The notes under the pieces were generated by a model. That model saw only the letters and a program-made list of their open reading frames with translations, made no database searches and had not been told where the DNA came from. Source: Phycisphaerales bacterium (GTDB lineage: Bacteria; Planctomycetota; Phycisphaerae; Phycisphaerales; UBA1924). From it: a stretch of DNA of 64,000 bases. Position 1 is the first letter of the stretch, and each line of letters begins with the position of its first letter. The position numbers and the translations under genes were made by a program. Where the stretch lies: NCBI GenBank assembly GCA_905339235.1, contig CAJPFG010000006.1:124001-188000 (forward strand). The letters run 5' to 3'. Below, piece by piece: positions 19,299 through 28,068 of this stretch.

Positions 19299-21266
19299 TC
19301 ACTTCTTGGCCGGGGGCTCGATCGGCACGATCTTTGGCACCTTGGGCTCGCGGGGCCGATCCGGCTGAAGCACCTGGGCTGCGTTATGCAGCAAAATCGG
19401 CTCATCCCCCGGCTTTTCGGGCCGCTCCACCTGGTCCCGAGAGGCCGATGCGGCCAGCACTTGCGCCTTGAGCCTGTCCTGCTCGGTCGCGAACGCCGCG
19501 AGTGTTCCTCCGCCACGACACATCGCGTCGAGAACGCCGACCACGTCGCTGTAGGACAGGTTGAGCCCGGGACGAGAGTCCTCGGGGGTGCTTTCGTGCG
19601 TCAGGTACTCGATCAGATGGACGAGGTCAGCCGGCACCTCCCCCGTGATCGGTTGGCCGCCGTTCGCAGGGGCATACCTCACCCGCGCGACATCCTGGCC
19701 GACCTGGGTTGAGATCAGCAGCCGGTCTCCGAGCCCGGAAGTGAGCGTCGGCTTGATGAGATCAACCCGGTCGCCGAAGATCACGATCCGAGGCTGGCCC
19801 TGCTGCGTGATGTAGATCATCGGGTCCCCGAACGGCACCAAATCGAGGAAGAACTTTCCCTCCACCATGGTGCGCTCGATGCCCTGGAAGTTCCGACGCG
19901 GCCAGCGCTCCTGCGCGAGCACTTCCAGGCGGGTGGGCGACACCTTCGGACCGTCGGGATTCGCCTCGATCATGCTCCGGAGTCGCTCGACCTGAATGCG
20001 AGTCACGCGCCGAACGAGTGCTTCGTACGCCGCGATCCGGATTTCCAGTTGGTTGACCTCGAGCAGTTCTCGCAGCGCGACGTCCACCGTCGGTCCGCCG
20101 TCCAGAATGCCGAGCAGTTCGATCGCTTTGGTTCGGACAGTGCCCGAGCCGGTTTTGGCGACCTGCTTGAGCGGGCTCGCAGCCACCGAATCTCCCAGCC
20201 GCGCCCCGGCCTTCAGACCTGCCATCCGCGGCGCCAACTCGGGGTACTCGTACAACTGCCGAATGAACGGGAGTACGCGGTTTCCCAGCCCCTCCAGACA
20301 CCAGGAGACATCTTCCGCCAGCACGGGCTCTTCCTTCACGGCATCCACCAGCCGTTTGGCCTGTTGCTCCGGAAACGTGTAGTCGATCGACAAATGGCCG
20401 ACCAGTGCCAGGAACTCCGGTGCTTCACGACGGTACCTCTGAGGGATGTGAAGGGCGATGCTCCCGCCGGCATCGGTCACGCTTCGACCCCGTGCCGTCT
20501 GCATCGGATCCCCCGGGCCCTGCGGGAACCGGCTGTTGATCGCGGAAACCACCGCCCTTGCCCGTGAATGGCTGTTGCTGTCGAGCACCAGTTCCAACTG
20601 GAACGGATCGGTCACCCAACCCCCTCCAAGCACGCGGCCGGTAGTCTGGGTGACTCCCTCAGTCTCGTGGCCGCGTTCGGAAAACGGGTTGATGAAGATC
20701 GGGCCTCGTGCCTTGGCGATCGCCCGGGCCTGCACCGCTTCGAACACCGCCGGCGCCCCCAGCCGAAGGTCGGTCGTCCACAGCGTGCCCCCTTCCAGGT
20801 TGCTCGCGTTGAGCGCCTTCACGATCACGTCGAACTGAGAGTTCGCCGGGGCTCCCGGAGGGATCGCGGCCTGCACGATCACCACAGCCGTGTGCGGGTC
20901 ACGCAGTACCTGAAGGGGCGTCTTGCCCTCCAGCGCCGTGCCCCGGAACGAGTCCTTCTGCCCGACGCCCATCAGGCCCATCGTGCGTTCCATGGTCGCG
21001 GCGACATTTTCCGGCAGCACATCCCCACCCGTGCCGTTCAGGCCCACGACCAGCCCAAAGCCGGATACCAGGATGGGCTCAACTCCGCGAAGATCGGCCT
21101 CGGAGCCGATCGTTCCCTTCAGGACCGGGTGAACCTCTCGCGTCACGACGGGCTGAACCTGGATGGGACGGGGCGGCTTTCCGCCTCCGCCGCAAGCCAT
21201 CAGCAACGCCGTCACGACACAAGCGCCCCACACTCCGCTCAAGCGGGCGGATGACCAACTCATCAT
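19299..21266 (-). CDS. FlgI-like (flagellar P-ring-like) lipoprotein with long C-terminal extension
   Basis: A 655-residue protein with a lipoprotein signal: the lipobox ends LLMAC with Cys25. Residues about 60-290 resemble the P-ring protein Flg[20 protein letters not shown], then a region with [17 protein letters not shown] and VDAINSRFP-like segments. FlgI is normally about 370 residues and periplasmic, not lipidated. The remaining 300 residues include HEAT-like helices ([24 protein letters not shown]) and a tail of unknown fold. No flagellar genes surround it, so a non-flagellar ring or envelope role is possible. A GGAG site precedes the ATG at 21266. Confidence 0.72.
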   Translation of the reverse strand: MMSWSSARLSGVWGACVVTALLMACGGGGKPPRPIQVQPVVTREVHPVLKGTIGSEADLRGVEPILVSGFGLVVGLNGTGGDVLPENVAATMERTMGLMGVGQKDSFRGTALEGKTPLQVLRDPHTAVVIVQAAIPPGAPANSQFDVIVKALNASNLEGGTLWTTDLRLGAPAVFEAVQARAIAKARGPIFINPFSERGHETEGVTQTTGRVLGGGWVTDPFQLELVLDSNSHSRARAVVSAINSRFPQGPGDPMQTARGRSVTDAGGSIALHIPQRYRREAPEFLALVGHLSIDYTFPEQQAKRLVDAVKEEPVLAEDVSWCLEGLGNRVLPFIRQLYEYPELAPRMAGLKAGARLGDSVAASPLKQVAKTGSGTVRTKAIELLGILDGGPTVDVALRELLEVNQLEIRIAAYEALVRRVTRIQVERLRSMIEANPDGPKVSPTRLEVLAQERWPRRNFQGIERTMVEGKFFLDLVPFGDPMIYITQQGQPRIVIFGDRVDLIKPTLTSGLGDRLLISTQVGQDVARVRYAPANGGQPITGEVPADLVHLIEYLTHESTPEDSRPGLNLSYSDVVGVLDAMCRGGGTLAAFATEQDRLKAQVLAASASRDQVERPEKPGDEPILLHNAAQVLQPDRPREPKVPKIVPIEPPAKK

Positions 21267-21846
21267 GGAAGTCTCCGGGCCGACGCCATTTGCGGCATCG
21301 GACGTGTTCCACACTGTAAGGGATCGGACCCCTTCTTGTCACGCCCGGCGATCGGAGCCGACGAACGCGGACCGCGGATTCGAGCGCAACTCGGCGAGAA
21401 TTCACGAGTTGCGCACCTGCGCACCACAGAAGGCTGCTCGAGTCCGTTCGCCTCGATACCCTAACGGCTATTTCACACGAACTGAATAAGGTGTTTTCAC
21501 TAGGCACTCGCGACAGCCGTTCAGAGACCGCAAATCGCTTTCCCATGGGTATTTGCGACGAAGCGACAGGCTATCCACAAAACTTTGGGGTTAGACGGGC
21601 TTGCAGGTACGATCTGTAGTGGTATGCTCTGGTTCCTGACCCGTTCGATTGTGGATGTGTTCGCCGGGGAAGGGAAGCCAGACAGGTCATGTTCAACCCG
21701 CTCGCTGGTCCTGTGCCAACGACGGTGATCACGCCTCTCCGAATCGTTGTTAGGATTAAGATTGGACTGTTTTAGGTTGAGTTGATCGGGTTTTCTGGTT
21801 CGAGGGTTTCGAAGCGACCGGCCGCGTGGCTGTTTTGAGGTGGTGT
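21267..21846. other. Long intergenic region between the FlgI-like gene and dcd
   Basis: About 580 bases without a convincing gene, less GC-rich than its surroundings from about 21460 on. It separates divergent genes and should hold both promoters. Two DnaA-box-like nonamers are visible: CTATCCACA at 21571-21579 and TGTGGATGT (reverse orientation) at 21650-21658. No clear -35/-10 pair stands out. Confidence 0.5.
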
Positions 21847-22425
21847 GTGGGTGTGCTTTCGGATCGACAAATTCGGGACCTCGTGAAGATCGAGCCGTTC
21901 GAGCGGGCGGTGAAGCGGGCGGGGCGGGTTTCCTTCGGCGTGTCGTCGTACGGGTACGACGTGCGCGTCGGGACGCACTTCAAGATCTTTACGCCCTCCC
22001 CCCGGACAGGCGACATCGCGGTGGTAGATCCCAAGGCCTTCAGCGACGACATGATGGTTGAGGTTGACGTCTCGGCGAAGCCCGCCGACAAGCAGTACGT
22101 CATCATCCCGCCCAACTCCTTCGCGCTGTGCGAGACGGTCGAGTACCTCGAGATCCCGCGCGATGTGCTGGCAATCTGCGTGGGCAAGAGCACGTACGCG
22201 CGCTGCGGACTGATCGTGAACGTCACGCCGCTCGAGCCCGAGTGGCGCGGCAAGGTGACGCTGGAAATCTCCAATACCACGCCCCTGCCCGCTCGCGTCT
22301 ACGCGAACGAGGGCGTGGCCCAACTGGTGTTCCTGAAGGCGGACCAGGTGTGCGAAGTGTCGTACGCGGACAAGGGTGGGAAGTACCAGGATCAGGGTGG
22401 GTTGACGTTACCCAAAGTGGACTGA
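21847..22425 (+). CDS. dcd: dCTP deaminase
   Basis: Converts dCTP to dUTP (or to dUMP in bifunctional forms), feeding thymidylate synthesis. The family N-terminus [25 protein letters not shown], the active-site region [25 protein letters not shown] and the C-terminal [21 protein letters not shown] are all present, and the 190 or so residues are normal. Several GTGs compete as start: 21826, 21847 and 21853. The one at 21847 has GAGG six bases upstream, whereas 21853 matches the family start best. The next functional gene is nrdJ, another DNA-precursor enzyme, with an inserted element between. Confidence 0.93.
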   Translation: MGVLSDRQIRDLVKIEPFERAVKRAGRVSFGVSSYGYDVRVGTHFKIFTPSPRTGDIAVVDPKAFSDDMMVEVDVSAKPADKQYVIIPPNSFALCETVEYLEIPRDVLAICVGKSTYARCGLIVNVTPLEPEWRGKVTLEISNTTPLPARVYANEGVAQLVFLKADQVCEVSYADKGGKYQDQGGLTLPKVD

Positions 22426-22480
22426 ACATCCGGTGGCGTGCGCAGCGGGTGCGTGCGCCTGCGTGGTGTGATTCGCGGAA

Positions 22481-22519
22481 GACGGAAAGCATCAAGGCAC
22501 GTGGCATCGAGGCATCAAG
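22481..22519 (+). repeat. Left inverted-repeat arm of the IVS-like element
   Basis: Contains GCATCAAG at 22489, GCATCGAG at 22504 and GCATCAAG at 22512. It pairs with 22899-22937 at 33 of 39 bases, including 17 consecutive ones at the inner end. The arm also carries the AAGG that could serve as ribosome site for the enclosed gene. Confidence 0.85.
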
Positions 22520-22531
22520 GAATGAACCGTC

Positions 22532-22903
22532 GTGGCGGAGATCAACTCCTATCGGGACCTCATCGCATGGCAGAAGGCCTATGCGCTGGGAAAGCACGTC
22601 TACGCACTGGCGTCCACCCTTCCCGATGCGGAACGATTCGGTCTGGTGGCATCAATCCGTCGCCTGTCCTATTCCATTTCCAGCCACATCGCGCAGGGCT
22701 ATGGAAGGGGAAACACTCAGGACTACATCTGGTTCCTCAAACAGGCCCGCGGCGACATCTACGTCCTCGACACGCAGTTGATGTTCGCGCTCGACTTTCG
22801 GTATCTCGAAGAGCAGGCGTATCGCAAAGCGAAATCCGAGTTGGACGAAGCGGAGCGGGTGCTTGCCGGACTCATTCGCAGTATTGGCGGCAAAGGGACT
22901 TGA
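22532..22903 (+). CDS. Four-helix-bundle protein, S23/23S rRNA-intervening-sequence family
   Basis: A 123-residue all-helical protein. NSYRDLIAWQKAYALGKHVY, LVASIRRLSYSISSHIAQGYGRG and a C-terminal SELDEAERVLAGLIRSI are hallmarks of the S23 (IVP) family, also related to the Avd accessory protein of diversity-generating retroelements. These proteins form basic pentamers; their role in rRNA intervening sequences is unclear. It starts at GTG 22532, 12 bases after the left repeat arm, and its TGA lies inside the right arm. No reverse transcriptase or variable repeat is nearby, so a retroelement role is unlikely. Confidence 0.9.
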   Translation: MAEINSYRDLIAWQKAYALGKHVYALASTLPDAERFGLVASIRRLSYSISSHIAQGYGRGNTQDYIWFLKQARGDIYVLDTQLMFALDFRYLEEQAYRKAKSELDEAERVLAGLIRSIGGKGT

Positions 22904-22937
22904 TGCCTCGATGCCTCATGGCTGGATGCCTTCCCTC
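22899..22937 (-). repeat. Right inverted-repeat arm of the IVS-like element
   Basis: Reads CTTGATGC, CTCGATGC and further diverged copies on the plus strand; it is the inverted partner of 22481-22519. The stop codon of the enclosed gene (22901-22903) lies within it. Confidence 0.85.
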
Positions 22938-22970
22938 GGATCAATCCTCTTTTCGAACGGACTCGGTCGT

Positions 22971-25900
22971 ATGAAGATTCAACGCAAGTTCACAACTGTC
23001 GGACGCGACCCTTTTTCCTCCGTCACCTGGGTCAAACGCTCCAGCAAAATCACGAACCCGGACGGCTCGGTCGTCTTCGAGATGAAGGACGCCGAGATGC
23101 CGGAGCAGTGGTCACAGTTGGCCGTGGACATCATGGTCAGCAAGTACTTCCGCAAGGCCGGGATCCCCGTGCGCGATGCGTCGGGGAAGGCCGTGTTCGG
23201 GAAGGACGGCAAGCCCCAGACCCGCGGCGAGCAGTCCGCGCGCGAGGTGATTCACCGCCTGGCCGGGTGCTGGCGGTGGTGGGGGGAGACCAACGGGTAC
23301 TTCGACACCGCCGAGGATGCGCAGGCGTTCTACGACGAGATCGCGTACATGATGGTGCACCAGATGTGCGCGCCCAACAGCCCGCAGTGGTTCAATACGG
23401 GGCTGAACTTCGCGTACGGCATCAGCGGACCGGCGCAGGGGCACTGGATCGTCGAGCCCAGGAGCGGCGAGCCGATGCTGGCGCCCGACGCCTACTCGCA
23501 CCCCCAGCCGCACGCGTGCTTCATCCAGTCCGTCGATGACGACCTGGTGAACCCGGGCGGCATCATGGACCTGTGGGTGCGCGAGGCGCGCCTGTTCAAG
23601 TACGGCTCCGGCACCGGCACCAACTTCAGCCACCTCCGCGGCGAGGGCGAGAAACTCTCCGGCGGCGGAAGGTCCAGCGGGCTCATGTCCTGGCTGCGGA
23701 TCGGCGATCGCGCCGCCAGCGCCATCAAGAGCGGCGGCACCACCCGCCGCGCGGCCAAGATGGTCTGCCTCGACATGGACCACCCCGACATCGCCGAGTT
23801 CATCGACTGGAAGGTGCGCGAGGAGATCAAGGTCCAGGCGATGGTGGAGGGGCTGGCGCTGCTCAAGAAGCACAACCCCGACGTCGCGAAGCAGTGCGCC
23901 GACCTCAACCTGAAGCTCGACTACGACTTCAACGGCGAGGCCTACCAGACCGTCAGCGGGCAGAACAGCAACAACTCCGTGCGCATTCCCGACGAGTTCT
24001 TCGACACGCTCGACGAGGACGGCGACTGGAAGACCTTCTGGCGCACGAAGGGCGACGTCGCAAAGACCTTCAAGGCGCGAAATCTGTGGGACAAGGTCGG
24101 GCATGCCGCGTGGCGGTGCGCGGACCCGGGCGTGCAGTTCGACTCGACGATCAACGCGTGGCACACGTGCCCGAGCGGGGGGCGCATCAACGCGAGCAAC
24201 CCGTGCGTCACCGGTGACACCCTGGTGGCCACGAGCACGGGGCCTCGTCGGATCAGGGATCTGGTGGGGCGCACCGTCGAGGTAATCAACGGACGTGGCG
24301 AGAAGTCCTTTGTCGAGCGGGTGTTCAAGACCGGCACCAAGCCGGTGTTCGAACTCCGCACAGCCTCGGGCTACCGCCTGCGTCTCACGGCGGACCACAA
24401 GGTGCAGACGGTCAACCGGGGCGACGTTTCCGCCGCCGAACTCACGGTTGACGACTACGTTCAACTGGTCGGCGCCGGATTCGGCGATGAGTTCCTGCCC
24501 GAGCCCGCGGCGGAGTTGGTCGGGGCGGCGGTGGGCGATGGGTGCATCACCCACGGCGAAAGCCAGGACCATCTATTCGTGAGTTTGGATCGCGAGGAGA
24601 GCGCGGCCGCGGAGCGGCTTCGCGGCGACATCGACCGCTGTAAGTCATGGCTGTTCGACGGTGACAGGCGTACTCAGCGGCCGACCGGGATTGCCGAGAC
24701 ACAGACCGGGTTGCGGGTCGGCACGAGCGTCGGACGCATCGTAGAAGTCATGCGCCGCTTTGCGGTGCTCGATCAAGGGTCCGCGGGCAAGCGGTTCACC
24801 GACGAGGTATTCACGCTCGACCGCCGCACCACCGCCTCAATCCTCCGCGGGTTGTTCACGACGGACGGGACGGTGGCGAACTACGGCGAGAAGTCGCAGT
24901 ACGTGGCGCTCGACAGCGTCAGTCTTGAACTCTTGCTGCAGGTGCAGCAGTTGCTCCTGTCATTCGGCATCAAAGCCAAGATCTACGAGAATCGGCGCGC
25001 CCTATCAAACTCCAGCGCCATCCTCCCCGACGGCAAGGGCGGCAGCGCGGAGTACCCCGTCCAGCAAATCCACTCCCTGCGGGTTTCACGCTCGTCCAGG
25101 TTGACCTTCGAGAAAGAGGTTGGTTTCTTTTCGGAGAGCCGCAAGGCCGAGCGGCTGAAAGTGCTCAATCAGAGCATCGAGGCGTACCGCGATCACATGG
25201 TCGACCAGGTGGCCTCCCTGTCTCCCGCGGGCGTTGAGGACGTTTATGACCTCACGGAGCCCGCAACGAGCCATTTCGTTGCCAATGGCATCGTGATTCA
25301 CAACTGCTCTGAGTACATGTTCCTCGACAACACGGCCTGCAATCTCGCCTCGCTGAACGTGCTGAAGTTCTACGACTCGCAGACGCGTCAGTTTGACGTC
25401 GCGGCGTTCGAGCACGGCGTGGACTTGTGGACGATCGTGCTGGAGATCTCGGTGCTGATGGCCGCGTTCCCCAGCCGTGAGATCGCCGAACTTTCCTACA
25501 AGTACCGCACGTTGGGCCTGGGGTACGCCAACCTGGGCGCGATGCTGATGCAGGCGGGGATCCCCTACGACAGCGACGAGGCCCGCGCCGTGTGCGCCTG
25601 CCTGACGTCGATCCTTACCGGTCGTTCCTACCGCATGTCGTCGGTCATGGCGGCGCAACTCGGCGCGTTTGCCGGCTACGCGGGCGACAAGGACAACATG
25701 CTCCGCGTCATCCGCAACCACCGGCGCGCGGCCCATGGCGTGCGGCGAGAGTCGCCCGAATGGGAAGGCCTGCACCCCAAAACGCGACCGGTTCCCATTG
25801 ACCACACGATCGTCCGCTCCGGGCGGATCAAGATCGGCAACGCCGCGGCCCTGCTCTCGCACGCCACGGCATCGTGGGACGACGCGCTCACGCTGGGCGA

Positions 25901-27494
25901 GAAGCACGGATACCGCAACGCGCAGACCACCGTTATCGCGCCCACCGGCACCATCGGGCTGCTCATGGACTGCGACACCACGGGTGTCGAGCCCGACTTT
26001 GCGCTGGTGAAGTTCAAGAAACTCGCGGGCGGGGGCTACTTCAAGATCGCCAACGAGTCGGTGCGGCCCGCGCTGCGGGCCCTGGGATACTCCGACTCGC
26101 AGGTGCGCGACATCATGGCGTACCTGCTGGGCGAACTCTCGCTTGAAGTCCCGCTCCCGGGCGGCGGGCCCACGCTCGGTTCGCTGCTCAAGGGCAAGGG
26201 GCTCTCGGATTCCGATCTCAAGACGATCTCCGACCAGTTGCCGGGTGTCTTCGAACTGTCGTTCGCGTTTACGTCGTGGGCCCTTCCCTCTTCGGCGCTG
26301 CTGGCGTGCGGCGTCGATCCGGCGACGGCGAGCGCCAGCCCGTCGTTCAATCTCCTCAAGCACCTGGGACTGTCCGAGGCCCAGATCGAGCAACTCAACC
26401 TGAAGATCTGCGGAACCTCGACGCTCGAGGGCGCGCCGCACCTCAAGTCCGAGCACCTCGCGGTCTTCGATTGCGCCAACAAGTGCGGAAAACTGGGGCG
26501 GCGGTACATCCAGCCGCATGGCCACATCAAGATGATGGCCGCGGCCCAGCCCTTCATCTCCGGCGCCATCTCCAAGACCATTAATCTCCCCAACGACGCG
26601 AGCGTGGAGGAGATCAAGGCGTGCTACCGGCTGTCGTGGGAACTGGGGCTCAAGGCCAACGCGCTGTACCGGGACGGGTGCAAGTTGAGCCAGCCGCTCT
26701 CCGCGACTGCCGACGAGGCGAAGACCGAGATCGGCAAGGCCGGGACGGAGAACCCCGAGGGAAAAGGACCATCGACCCACGAGACTACGACAAAGGCCTC
26801 TTCTGCGGCCGCGGCGGCTGCGGCGGCTGAGCCCCAGCCCGAGCCGGTGGTGCTGGCGCCGTTGCCGAGAGCCTCGCGCCGACGCCTTCCGGACACGCGC
26901 CGTTCGCTGACGCACAAGTTCAACGTGGCCGGCCACGAGGGATATCTCACGGTGGGCCTGTACGACGACGGGCAGCCGGGCGAACTTTTCATCACCATGA
27001 GCAAGGAAGGGTCCACCATCGGCGGGCTGATGGATTCGCTCGGGACCGCGACCAGCGTGGCCCTTCAATACGGGGTCCCGATCCAGAGCCTGGTGGGCAA
27101 GTTCAGCCATCAGCGCTTCGAGCCCGCGGGAATGACGGAAAACTCCGATATTCCCTTCGCCAAGAGCCTGGTGGACTACATCTTCCGGTGGTTGGGAATG
27201 CAGTTCATCCCCGGATACCGCGACGCTCACGCGCCGAAGCGCGAGTCGCACGAACCCTCGCCGCTGGCGGATCCGCGCCCGGTCGCGGAGCCCAAGGCCC
27301 TGCTGCACATCCACACGCGGGAGCGGGTGGCGGACATCGAACTCGTCGCAAGGGTGCGGGCGTCGGCCCTGACCGACGCGCTCGCCGACGCGCAGAGCGA
27401 CGCGCCCGCGTGCGACGTGTGCGGCAACGTCACGGTTCGCAGCGGCACCTGCTACAAGTGCCTGAACTGCGGCAACAGCATGGGATGCAGTTGA
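22971..27494 (+). CDS. nrdJ: B12-dependent (class II) ribonucleotide reductase with intein
   Basis: Adenosylcobalamin-dependent reductase making deoxyribonucleotides, 1507 codons. The first extein is residues 1-411 (with NSPQWFNTGLNFAYGISGPAQ and a Cys in PHACFIQSVDDD). The intein is 412-778. The second extein resumes at CSEYMFLDNTACNLASLN, whose first Cys is the radical-site residue of the NxCxE motif. Later come NAQTTVIAPTGTIGLLMDCD, an Ala-rich linker, a TSCPD-like domain around STIGGLMDSLGTATSVALQ and a C-terminal zinc ribbon (CDVCG, then CYKCLNCG). The ATG at 22971 starts the family similarity. I saw no cobalamin riboswitch upstream. Confidence 0.95.
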   Translation: MKIQRKFTTVGRDPFSSVTWVKRSSKITNPDGSVVFEMKDAEMPEQWSQLAVDIMVSKYFRKAGIPVRDASGKAVFGKDGKPQTRGEQSAREVIHRLAGCWRWWGETNGYFDTAEDAQAFYDEIAYMMVHQMCAPNSPQWFNTGLNFAYGISGPAQGHWIVEPRSGEPMLAPDAYSHPQPHACFIQSVDDDLVNPGGIMDLWVREARLFKYGSGTGTNFSHLRGEGEKLSGGGRSSGLMSWLRIGDRAASAIKSGGTTRRAAKMVCLDMDHPDIAEFIDWKVREEIKVQAMVEGLALLKKHNPDVAKQCADLNLKLDYDFNGEAYQTVSGQNSNNSVRIPDEFFDTLDEDGDWKTFWRTKGDVAKTFKARNLWDKVGHAAWRCADPGVQFDSTINAWHTCPSGGRINASNPCVTGDTLVATSTGPRRIRDLVGRTVEVINGRGEKSFVERVFKTGTKPVFELRTASGYRLRLTADHKVQTVNRGDVSAAELTVDDYVQLVGAGFGDEFLPEPAAELVGAAVGDGCITHGESQDHLFVSLDREESAAAERLRGDIDRCKSWLFDGDRRTQRPTGIAETQTGLRVGTSVGRIVEVMRRFAVLDQGSAGKRFTDEVFTLDRRTTASILRGLFTTDGTVANYGEKSQYVALDSVSLELLLQVQQLLLSFGIKAKIYENRRALSNSSAILPDGKGGSAEYPVQQIHSLRVSRSSRLTFEKEVGFFSESRKAERLKVLNQSIEAYRDHMVDQVASLSPAGVEDVYDLTEPATSHFVANGIVIHNCSEYMFLDNTACNLASLNVLKFYDSQTRQFDVAAFEHGVDLWTIVLEISVLMAAFPSREIAELSYKYRTLGLGYANLGAMLMQAGIPYDSDEARAVCACLTSILTGRSYRMSSVMAAQLGAFAGYAGDKDNMLRVIRNHRRAAHGVRRESPEWEGLHPKTRPVPIDHTIVRSGRIKIGNAAALLSHATASWDDALTLGEKHGYRNAQTTVIAPTGTIGLLMDCDTTGVEPDFALVKFKKLAGGGYFKIANESVRPALRALGYSDSQVRDIMAYLLGELSLEVPLPGGGPTLGSLLKGKGLSDSDLKTISDQLPGVFELSFAFTSWALPSSALLACGVDPATASASPSFNLLKHLGLSEAQIEQLNLKICGTSTLEGAPHLKSEHLAVFDCANKCGKLGRRYIQPHGHIKMMAAAQPFISGAISKTINLPNDASVEEIKACYRLSWELGLKANALYRDGCKLSQPLSATADEAKTEIGKAGTENPEGKGPSTHETTTKASSAAAAAAAAEPQPEPVVLAPLPRASRRRLPDTRRSLTHKFNVAGHEGYLTVGLYDDGQPGELFITMSKEGSTIGGLMDSLGTATSVALQYGVPIQSLVGKFSHQRFEPAGMTENSDIPFAKSLVDYIFRWLGMQFIPGYRDAHAPKRESHEPSPLADPRPVAEPKALLHIHTRERVADIELVARVRASALTDALADAQSDAPACDVCGNVTVRSGTCYKCLNCGNSMGCS
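24204..25304 (+). mobile_element. Intein with LAGLIDADG-type endonuclease in nrdJ
   Basis: A 367-residue in-frame insertion, residues 412-778 of NrdJ. Splice motifs are complete: Cys1 in CVTGDTLVA, the block B motif TADH at intein residues 62-65, block F around VEDVYDLT, and the terminal GIVIHN with penultimate His and final Asn, followed by Cys+1. Two dodecapeptide-like motifs, LVGAAVGDGCI at about 105 and LRGLFTTDGTV further on, mark a LAGLIDADG homing endonuclease. Splicing should restore NP-CSEYMF. The insertion site is directly before the catalytic Cys of the reductase. Confidence 0.95.
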
Positions 27495-27558
27495 TCAACG
27501 CCGGCGTGGTCGCGGTCGGGATGGACCCGGCGGGACCGGCGCGAGAAAAGGAGGTTGC

Positions 27559-27906
27559 GTGAACGTCGGGGACGCGGTCCCCGGTCAAGCGGGATGTGCG
27601 GGTCGGCGGGTGGATGCCCGCCAACGAGCGGTGCCGAGGACTGGCATCGTTCCTTGCCGCGGCTTTGGGAGTGATCGCAGGGCAACGGGCGTCGGCGTCG
27701 AGCCGACGCACCTCCAGACGGATCGATGCCGAAAGGCGAGACAGCCACGGAGAACACGAGCGGAGCCGAATCCCGGGGACCAGACCCGCAACCAGGCCGA
27801 CACCAACCTCTTTTTCCCGAACCGAATCCCACCCGTAGCAGAGCCGAGGCAAGCCGCCCACCCCGGCACGTTCCTTAAAAGGAACCTTTGGCTCTGCGAC
27901 TCCTGA
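27559..27906 (+). CDS. Possible small ORF of unknown function
   Basis: A 115-residue Arg/Pro-rich frame starting at GTG 27559 with AAGGAGG five or six bases before it, an unusually good ribosome site. The stop TGA (27904-27906) abuts a strong terminator hairpin. Against it: codon third positions are less biased than in neighbouring genes, composition is non-globular, and stable hairpins run through the frame. I recognise no family. It may instead be part of a structured RNA. Confidence 0.25.
   Translation: MNVGDAVPGQAGCAGRRVDARQRAVPRTGIVPCRGFGSDRRATGVGVEPTHLQTDRCRKARQPRRTRAEPNPGDQTRNQADTNLFFPNRIPPVAEPRQAAHPGTFLKRNLWLCDS
27838..27897 (+). ncRNA. Candidate structured RNA, nested stems
   Basis: The outer stem pairs GCAGAGCC (27838-27845) with GGCTCTGC (27890-27897); inside it GTTCCTT (27870-27876) pairs with AAGGAAC (27879-27885). 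A terminator hairpin begins 8 bases later. This could be the 3' part of a small RNA or an attenuator. No known RNA family was recognised, and only the pairings are observed. Confidence 0.3.
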
Positions 27907-27935
27907 ACCCCCGGGGCCCACCTCCCCGGGGGTTT
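27906..27935 (+). terminator. Rho-independent terminator
   Basis: Perfect 11-base stem AACCCCCGGGG / CCCCGGGGGTT with a 7-base loop, followed by TTTGTTGT. It would end transcripts of nrdJ or of the region just upstream. Confidence 0.75.
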
Positions 27936-28068
27936 GTTGTAGGGCCCGGCAAGCGGAACCTCTTGCATCAGAGAGGGTTGCGGCGGCGATCGGCCACCCT
28001 ATCAGGTGGCTAAAACGACAGATGCAAGGCACTTCGAGATATTTTTTCTGCACGTATCAAAAGTGCTG

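Larger units (their letters stand above)
22481..22937. mobile_element. IVS-like element: four-helix-bundle gene bounded by 39-bp imperfect inverted repeats
   Basis: The left arm (22481-22519) and the reverse complement of the right arm (22899-22937) match at 33 of 39 positions by my hand alignment. The innermost 17 bases (GGCATCGAGGCATCAAG and its complement) are identical. The arms are built of repeats of GCATCRAG. They enclose one gene for an S23/four-helix-bundle protein whose stop codon lies in the right arm. Intervening sequences in 23S rRNA of other bacteria have the same plan: an S23 gene between inverted repeats. Here it lies between dcd and nrdJ, not in rRNA. No clear target duplication is seen. 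Confidence 0.7.

Noticed and set aside
21267-21846. Chromosomal replication origin
   Set aside because: Only two imperfect DnaA-like boxes, and no dnaA, dnaN or gidA/rnpA context at this spot.
22532-22903. Diversity-generating retroelement accessory gene (avd)
   Set aside because: The fold is related, but no reverse transcriptase, template repeat or variable repeat is nearby.
22426-22970. Cobalamin riboswitch upstream of nrdJ
   Set aside because: No B12-box consensus was found, and the space is taken by the S23 element.
25086-27314. Long minus-strand open frame (742 codons)
   Set aside because: Antisense to the second extein of nrdJ; no recognisable domain.
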